The position numbers and the translations under genes were made by a program. Shown one piece after another: positions 59,136-64,000 of a DNA stretch of 64,000 bases. This DNA comes from Cymodocea nodosa (Eukaryota > Streptophyta > Magnoliopsida > Alismatales > Cymodoceaceae): the NCBI GenBank assembly GCA_036874045.1, contig CM072336.1, positions 6,290,501 to 6,354,500 on the forward strand. The letters run 5' to 3'. Within the stretch, counting starts at the first letter, position 1; each line of letters begins with the position of its first letter. Below the pieces are notes generated by a model. The model did no database searches. It saw nothing but the letters and a program-made list of their open reading frames with translations, and was not told where the DNA came from.

Positions 59136-61185
59136 AATTCCATCATATTTGTTTTAAATCAAATAATCAGGTAATCTAACTGTGAGTAGATTCTGTTCAA
59201 TTCATAATCAAATAGCAAAATCAAGTGATTAAGCATTCATCACTTGCAACCAATAATAAATAATTTACTAATTTAATTATGTATCACTCGCGTTCAATTC
59301 ACGGTAACCCACCACGTTAATAGAATGAAATGATATAATCAATTATGTAAACGCATAACGAAGTCAAAAGATATAATTCAATGATGCATCCATAATAGTA
59401 TTCAAAAAATTTAATCATGCACCTATCTAACTTAACCATGTTCTAATCACACATCCACTTAACTGTAACTTTTTCGTATCCTTAGAATATAACTGTCCCA
59501 TAAGTCGAAGCATACAAATAAGCAATCAAATCATACACCTACAACATATATATCTAAATCATAAGCTTTAAGTTTTTCATCATGTTTCAATCTATTTTAT
59601 TTACACTATGTTTTAATTTATTTTGACTTGCTTATACTAACCTAAACTACATATGTACACCATGGTTGGGTCACTTGTAGAAACACTTAGAATATTTCTC
59701 TTCAAACCTATAAGTAAATTAAAAATAATTACACGTCTCTCCTACCTCATTTCAGTCTCTTCTTTTAATATCCTTTCTTTTCATCTCTTCCTTTTGCTCT
59801 TACTTAATTCATCTCATCTTTTTATTTATTTTACACTTAAACATGCATTTAACCTTAAGGATAATATATATCTTTAAATGCTTAGTAATTTTCGTAACCT
59901 GATAGGAACAACTGAGAGGTTGAGTAATTCAGATGTGTAAGATTAACTGACACTTTTCTCATATGTACTTAAACTACTTATCTAAACTATAAGTTCGTAA
60001 ATCAAGCATCGTATTCACTTAAAAGTCTCTTTACATTCACATATAGATTTTTCCTAATTTATTCTTAAATTAAGTTAAGTGACAACTCTATTTCATCTTC
60101 TCTTTTCTAATTCTTTCTGTAGAAGAGAAAATAAGTAACAAAAATAACATTACACTTGTTATTTCGTTGATTGAATGACGGTAACAGTTCATGAATTTGT
60201 TGGTCACTTGTTTTAACCATTTTTTAGGTGAGACATTCTTTTCCAAAAATTATATATTATAAACAAAATTTTTATTCAAAATCACAGGAAAATCGTTTTT
60301 GAAACAATGGAAGAAAGGTAAGGTATTTCCAACAAAAATAAAATGCCAAAAAAATGTTAGAAATTCAATTCCTATGTGAAAAAGGACAGCTTAATTTCTT
60401 CTTGTAAAAATGGACCGCCAATTATATGTTATCTTTCCCACTTAAGGAGGTAAGTGTAAAATTATAGTAAACAGATTAAAAGATAGGTATTGCCTTTGAG
60501 TAAACAAGCGAAATATAAATATTTAATTTAAAATCAATTAATTATAAGTATAGATACCGTTTTCTATATTATTTTATATTGCGATTTTATTTTTATCCAC
60601 ATGGACTTAATATTCTATATATTTTTATAAGTATAGATATCTTTATGTCAGTTTGTAAGTATTGGTTTTGAGAATATTACTTGAACAGAGTTTAAGATGA
60701 AAAATGATTTTTAAAGGAAGATCTTCTCAATGAGTTTGACGAAAATACCCTTCTTAAAACGATCATCACTACATACTACTACCACTTTTACACTTTTGCT
60801 GGAAAGAATGGAGTTTTCTTTTTCTGAAAAATCCTTAAAAGGCCCCTACCATATATTTCTCCTTTTACCTTTTCTGTTACCATCTATTTTCTCACATATA
60901 AACTGCAAAATAAATTTTTTGTTCTAAAATACATTTATTTTAAGAAATTATTTATCAATGCAAAATTGTTTCTTTTTAGATCAAAATCCTAATCCATTCA
61001 AATTGTCATCTTAACAATTACCCTATATACATGGACAAATTTAAAATTTATGAAACCTTTTAATAATTATAATCAATTAATTATATTACTAAATTATATA
61101 ATTTTTTTTTATTATAAACAATTCAAATTAAAATTTTCTGTTACATGAAACTTAGCGTGCGCCATTCGACAATTCATATTATATA
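59136..61185. other. AT-rich spacer, no gene recognised
   Basis: Low-GC sequence with short T-rich frames only. No motif or bounded element was found. Confidence 0.55.
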
Positions 61186-61189
61186 CTTA

Positions 61190-61440
61190 TACAAGAAGAA
61201 AGCTATAGACCGAATTGATATTTAATCTAAAAATTCCACGTATACTAATCTACATTCAACATATATATATAATTATTTAAGTCAAGGGTAAAAGAGAAAA
61301 GAAAAACATGTGAGAAAGAGAGAGGTGTAGGAGAGGAGGGAGGACATAGGAGAGATGTAGAGTATTGCCTCCCTTCGGGAGAGAAAGAATAAAAAAGAAA
61401 GGAGAGAAACAAAGAAGAAAATGTAAAAACAAAAAAATGT
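61190..61440. repeat. Local dispersed repeat, copy 1 (upstream of NDUFB8)
   Basis: Contains TTTAATCTAAAAATTCCACG (61221-61240) followed within about 60 bases by a purine-rich AAGAGAAAAGAAAAACATG segment and further GAGAGAGG blocks. The same order recurs near 62290-62480 and, split by an insertion, at 62690-63175. Confidence 0.6.
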
Positions 61441-61621
61441 TATTTAATCGGCCCATTAACCCGCCTTACATCACAAGTTGCAACCGACAGGGTCGGAGTT
61501 CGAACTTCTTCTATTCGGATCGTTAAAGTCCGAACAACCGGATCCAACAAAATGGGAAGGATCAATGACCACGGGAAGAGCAGGCGAGTTGGGGAGAGAG
61601 AGGAGGAAGAAGAGACCAGAA

Positions 61622-62120
61622 ATGTCCGGCAAATTGAGCGCCGTCATGGCAACTCGGATTCTGGGAGGTACTGGAGTGGTGGGAAGGTCGACGGCCGCCT
61701 CCCTCCGCAACCGCTCTGGAATGGGCCTCCCAGTCGGCAAGCACATCATACCTGACAAACAGGTACGCCATATCGCTTTCTTCGATTATCTTCCACTGGT
61801 TCGGCTTTCCTGATTTCAAATTCATTCCAATGTTCCTTCACTCTGGTTGCAGCTTCCGGAGCAGGACGAGCTGATGTGGGACAACGGCACGCCTTTCCCC
61901 GAGCCGTGCGTCGATCGTCTTGCCCCCACTGTTGGAAAGGTATAATAGACAAAATCTAGTTTGGTAGATTTCTTGCTTTTTATTAGGTTTCATGGGGGAT
62001 TCAAGATTGGATTTTTATTGACAGTACGAGGCGTTGGCTTGGATGTGTGGGGGGCTAAGCTTCTTTGCTGGATTGTCGCTGCTGGCTGTGTGGAATGACA
62101 AAGCGTCAAAGATACCTTAT
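61622..62120 (+). CDS. Mitochondrial complex I subunit NDUFB8 (3' part missing)
   Basis: Three coding exons, 61622-61762, 61853-61939 and 62025-62120, all phase 0 with GT-AG borders, give 108 residues. This matches the plant NADH dehydrogenase [ubiquinone] 1 beta subcomplex subunit 8: MGLPVGKHIIPDK, DELMWDNGTPFPEP, then YEALAWMCGGLSFFAGLSLL (transmembrane) and NDKASKIPY. It is an accessory subunit of respiratory complex I in the inner mitochondrial membrane, not catalytic. Plant homologues are about 125 residues and end with a short segment like YPYDNLRVELGG; no such exon was found up to 64000, so the last exon probably lies beyond the window, behind an intron of at least 1.9 kb. MSGKLSAV is chosen as the start by homology, although the frame is open upstream to 61478. 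Confidence 0.92.
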
Positions 62121-62259
62121 GTAAGTGATTCTTTCCTTCATTTTTGTTTATTCGGAGAACTTTTTACTGTTTTTCTCACTATCATTGTAGCCTGTGTCTA
62201 CAATCATCTTTTCCTAAACGGGATAACTGATACGATTCATGTTTCGTATGATATACATC

Positions 62260-62500
62260 AAGCCAAGAGAAATGCTGTGGATCGGACGACATTTAATCCA
62301 AAAATTTCATATACACCTATCCAAAACTCAATCAATAACTAATTAACATCAATGCTTGAAGAGAAAAGAAGAACATGGTAGAAAGAGTGGAAGAGGGGAG
62401 AACATGGGATAGAACTGAGGTGGGGGAGGGGGGTAAGGAAGAAGATTTGAGAGAGAAAACATGGAGACAGAGGATGAGAGGAGAGAAAGCATGGAAGAGA
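62260..62500. repeat. Local dispersed repeat, copy 2 (NDUFB8 intron 3)
   Basis: TTTAATCCAAAAATTTCATA (62292-62311), then GAAGAGAAAAGAAGAACATG and a long purine-rich GGAGAG tract, paralleling copy 1 and copy 3. Confidence 0.6.
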
Positions 62501-62689
62501 AAATATACGTAAGTTATACATGTAGAATATTACACATGCATTTTGCCTAAGTGCTTAAATTCTAACCATTGTGGATTCTCTTCTTTTTATGTTTACAAAT
62601 GTCAAAAATCATGATTGAAATTGTTGGTCGTTGTGTCTTACTACATTGGAGAACATCTGTTTAAAAGTAGAATTTCACTTGTATAAAGT

Positions 62690-63180
62690 ATATACTATAT
62701 ATTAATCCAAGAGGAAAATTGTGGACTTGATGGATATTTGATTTAAAAATTCCACATATTCAAATTTGTTGAAGTGAATAGTCCCACATCCAAAAAAACC
62801 AATGATAAATCCTCAACCTATAACATAGTAAGTCTACCCTCTTATCAACCACGTGGTTTTATGGTGCAAAAGACTCTAATATAGCCTAGGTTTGTGTACT
62901 CTTATCTGTAAGACATATACAGATGTCGGCTCTCGCATCAAATGGTCTAATGCAAGAATGTAAAACTAATTGCATCACATATTTTGAGGAGTGTTGATGT
63001 GAATAGTCTCACATTGAAAAAATCAATGATAAATCTTTAGCTTATAACATAGTAAATTTACCATCTCACCAGCTACATGATTTTTTAATGTAGAGGACTT
63101 TAATAAAATTCAACACAATTGTTGAATATTACGGGTAGAAGATAAAAGAAGAACATAGGAGAGAGAAAGAGAGCATAGGG
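62690..63180. repeat. Local dispersed repeat, copy 3, split by a TRIM-like insertion
   Basis: The left half ends with TTTAAAAATTCCACATATTC (62743-62762). The right half resumes after the insertion with GAAGATAAAAGAAGAACATA and GGAGAGAGAAAGAGAG (about 63126-63170). The interruption falls at the same place where copies 1 and 2 are continuous. Confidence 0.6.
62767..63115. mobile_element. Miniature LTR element (TRIM-like) fossil
   Basis: Two direct repeats, about 62767-62889 and 62992-63115, flank roughly 100 bp of non-coding DNA. Both start TGTTGA and share GTGAATAGT, CCCACAT or CTCACATT, AATGATAAATC and TATAACATAGTAA blocks in order. The right copy is preceded by a purine tract (TTGAGGAG) and ends TTCAACA, an exact inverse of the left start TGTTGAA. 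Flanking bases AAATT and CAATT match 4 of 5, suggesting an old 5-bp target duplication. No clear primer site was recognised. Size and layout fit a TRIM; the repeats are considerably diverged, so it is old. Confidence 0.6.
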
Positions 63181-63189
63181 GTGTGGGGA

Positions 63190-64000
63190 CCATGATGTGC
63201 CTAGCGCATCTAATCACGGATCAAGCTTAGGGGGGTAGATCAAGATTGAGATGATATGTTCATGCATTCCTACTTCAACACAAAGAAGGGATGTGGTTCA
63301 CTAGAGGGTAGGGGGAGGATTTGGAACAAAGCAATGACACTCTAAAGGGTAGGGGAGTTGATAGTCATCATTCATTTGGGGGGGGGTGGAAGGTAGAAGG
63401 CAAACAAGTTCCATGCAGATGGGTGGTTTCATTCAAGGAAACATTTTGTTATCTTGATTTTTTAAAATTAGATTTATATGATCATTGATTTGGATTGAGG
63501 GCTTCAAATTATCAAGATGAGTCCTTACAATTTTTTTTTCCTCTCTCTCTATATGTGTGTGTACATATATGTCTGTAGAGGCACACACACTCATATACAT
63601 ATATACATTACATATAAAATTCATGTGGAATATTCTGCATGCATTTTGTTCTTTCTATGTTTGCAAAATTCTGATAATTAAGGTTGAAGCTATAGACTGT
63701 TGTGCATTATTAAATTGGAGAAGTTTATAGATTTTGCAATGCATTACCACATTGGGGACATTTATGGATTTTGGAATGGCTTGTGTTTGTGTTGCATTGA
63801 AGGTAATAAGAACTAAGTTTCACTTACAAAGAGATAAACCTTTTTGTTAGAATTGGATGACTTTACCAAAGGATGGTGAATAAAGAATTTTAATAATTTT
63901 AGGTAAATTAAAAAAAGTAGAGGTAAACTTAAAATTATTTGGTTAGAAATTGTAAGAAAACTTTTAAATTTATGTAATTTAATCAAAAATTGGACCATAA
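63190..64000. other. Intronic or spacer DNA to the right edge
   Basis: No coding exon was recognised. It includes a GC-richer block at 63180-63430 with a 9-base G run, simple GT/AT-rich sequence around 63540-63610, and a GCATGCATTTTG-type segment (63637-63650) that also occurs near 62533, pointing to a larger local repeat unit. The region is probably still the last intron of NDUFB8. Confidence 0.4.

Noticed and set aside
59653-59877. 74-codon hydrophobic frame
   Set aside because: Leu/Phe-rich because of T-rich DNA. No signal-peptide-plus-domain layout and no motif.
1-64000. CRISPR arrays, operons, ribosome-binding sites and tRNA or rRNA genes
   Set aside because: The window is plant nuclear DNA with spliced genes. 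Tandem arrays seen lack the CRISPR repeat-spacer layout, and no tRNA or rRNA sequence was recognised by eye; a tRNA scan was not possible here.

Overview
The window is nuclear DNA from a flowering plant. The genes are split by introns, the exons are GC-richer than the AT-rich spacers, and the spacers are packed with LTR-retrotransposon fossils, MITEs and a LINE fragment. Every recognisable protein is a plant housekeeping or signalling type. The wording of several proteins looks monocot-like, but this is a weak impression and no species can be named.

Left part (1-23 kb): a decayed FAR1/FHY3-type Mutator-like (MULE) coding relic at the left edge (minus); a five-exon GT8 glycosyltransferase of the PGSIP6/7/8 (IPUT1-related) group on the minus strand (12273-2731), with a 4.8 kb Ty1-copia fossil in its second intron; then about 10 kb with no recognised gene. 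That stretch holds a Ty3-gypsy fossil, three different tandem repeats and an N-terminal hAT transposase relic.

Centre (23-46 kb): a chloroplast-type phosphatidate cytidylyltransferase (CDP-diacylglycerol synthase) on the plus strand, with seven coding exons spread over 13.2 kb. Its introns carry a copia fragment, a MULE-type MITE with a perfect 9-bp target duplication, a LINE fragment, a second MITE and a possible SINE tail. Next, on the minus strand, come a single-exon OB-fold SOSS-B homologue, a chain of splice-compatible small exons of unknown identity, and a two-exon DC1 (Cys/His-rich C1) protein.

Right part (46-64 kb): a small two-exon secreted peptide precursor of the RGF/GOLVEN/CLEL family (plus); a copia fossil (minus) with both LTRs and a matching 5-bp target duplication; an AT-rich repetitive field; a GC-rich island without a recognised protein; and the first three exons of the mitochondrial complex I subunit NDUFB8 (plus), whose last exon was not found in the window. 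NDUFB8 is flanked by copies of a local purine-rich repeat, one of which is split by a miniature LTR element (TRIM-like).

The genes do not form a pathway: sphingolipid or cell-wall glycosylation, plastid phospholipid synthesis, DNA repair, redox/zinc signalling, peptide hormone signalling and respiration lie side by side as is normal in a plant genome. No clearly novel multi-gene system was found. The most useful non-obvious items are the RGF/GOLVEN peptide gene, the unknown small-exon gene, the 74-nt intron that restores the cytidylyltransferase frame, and the well-delimited small mobile elements.
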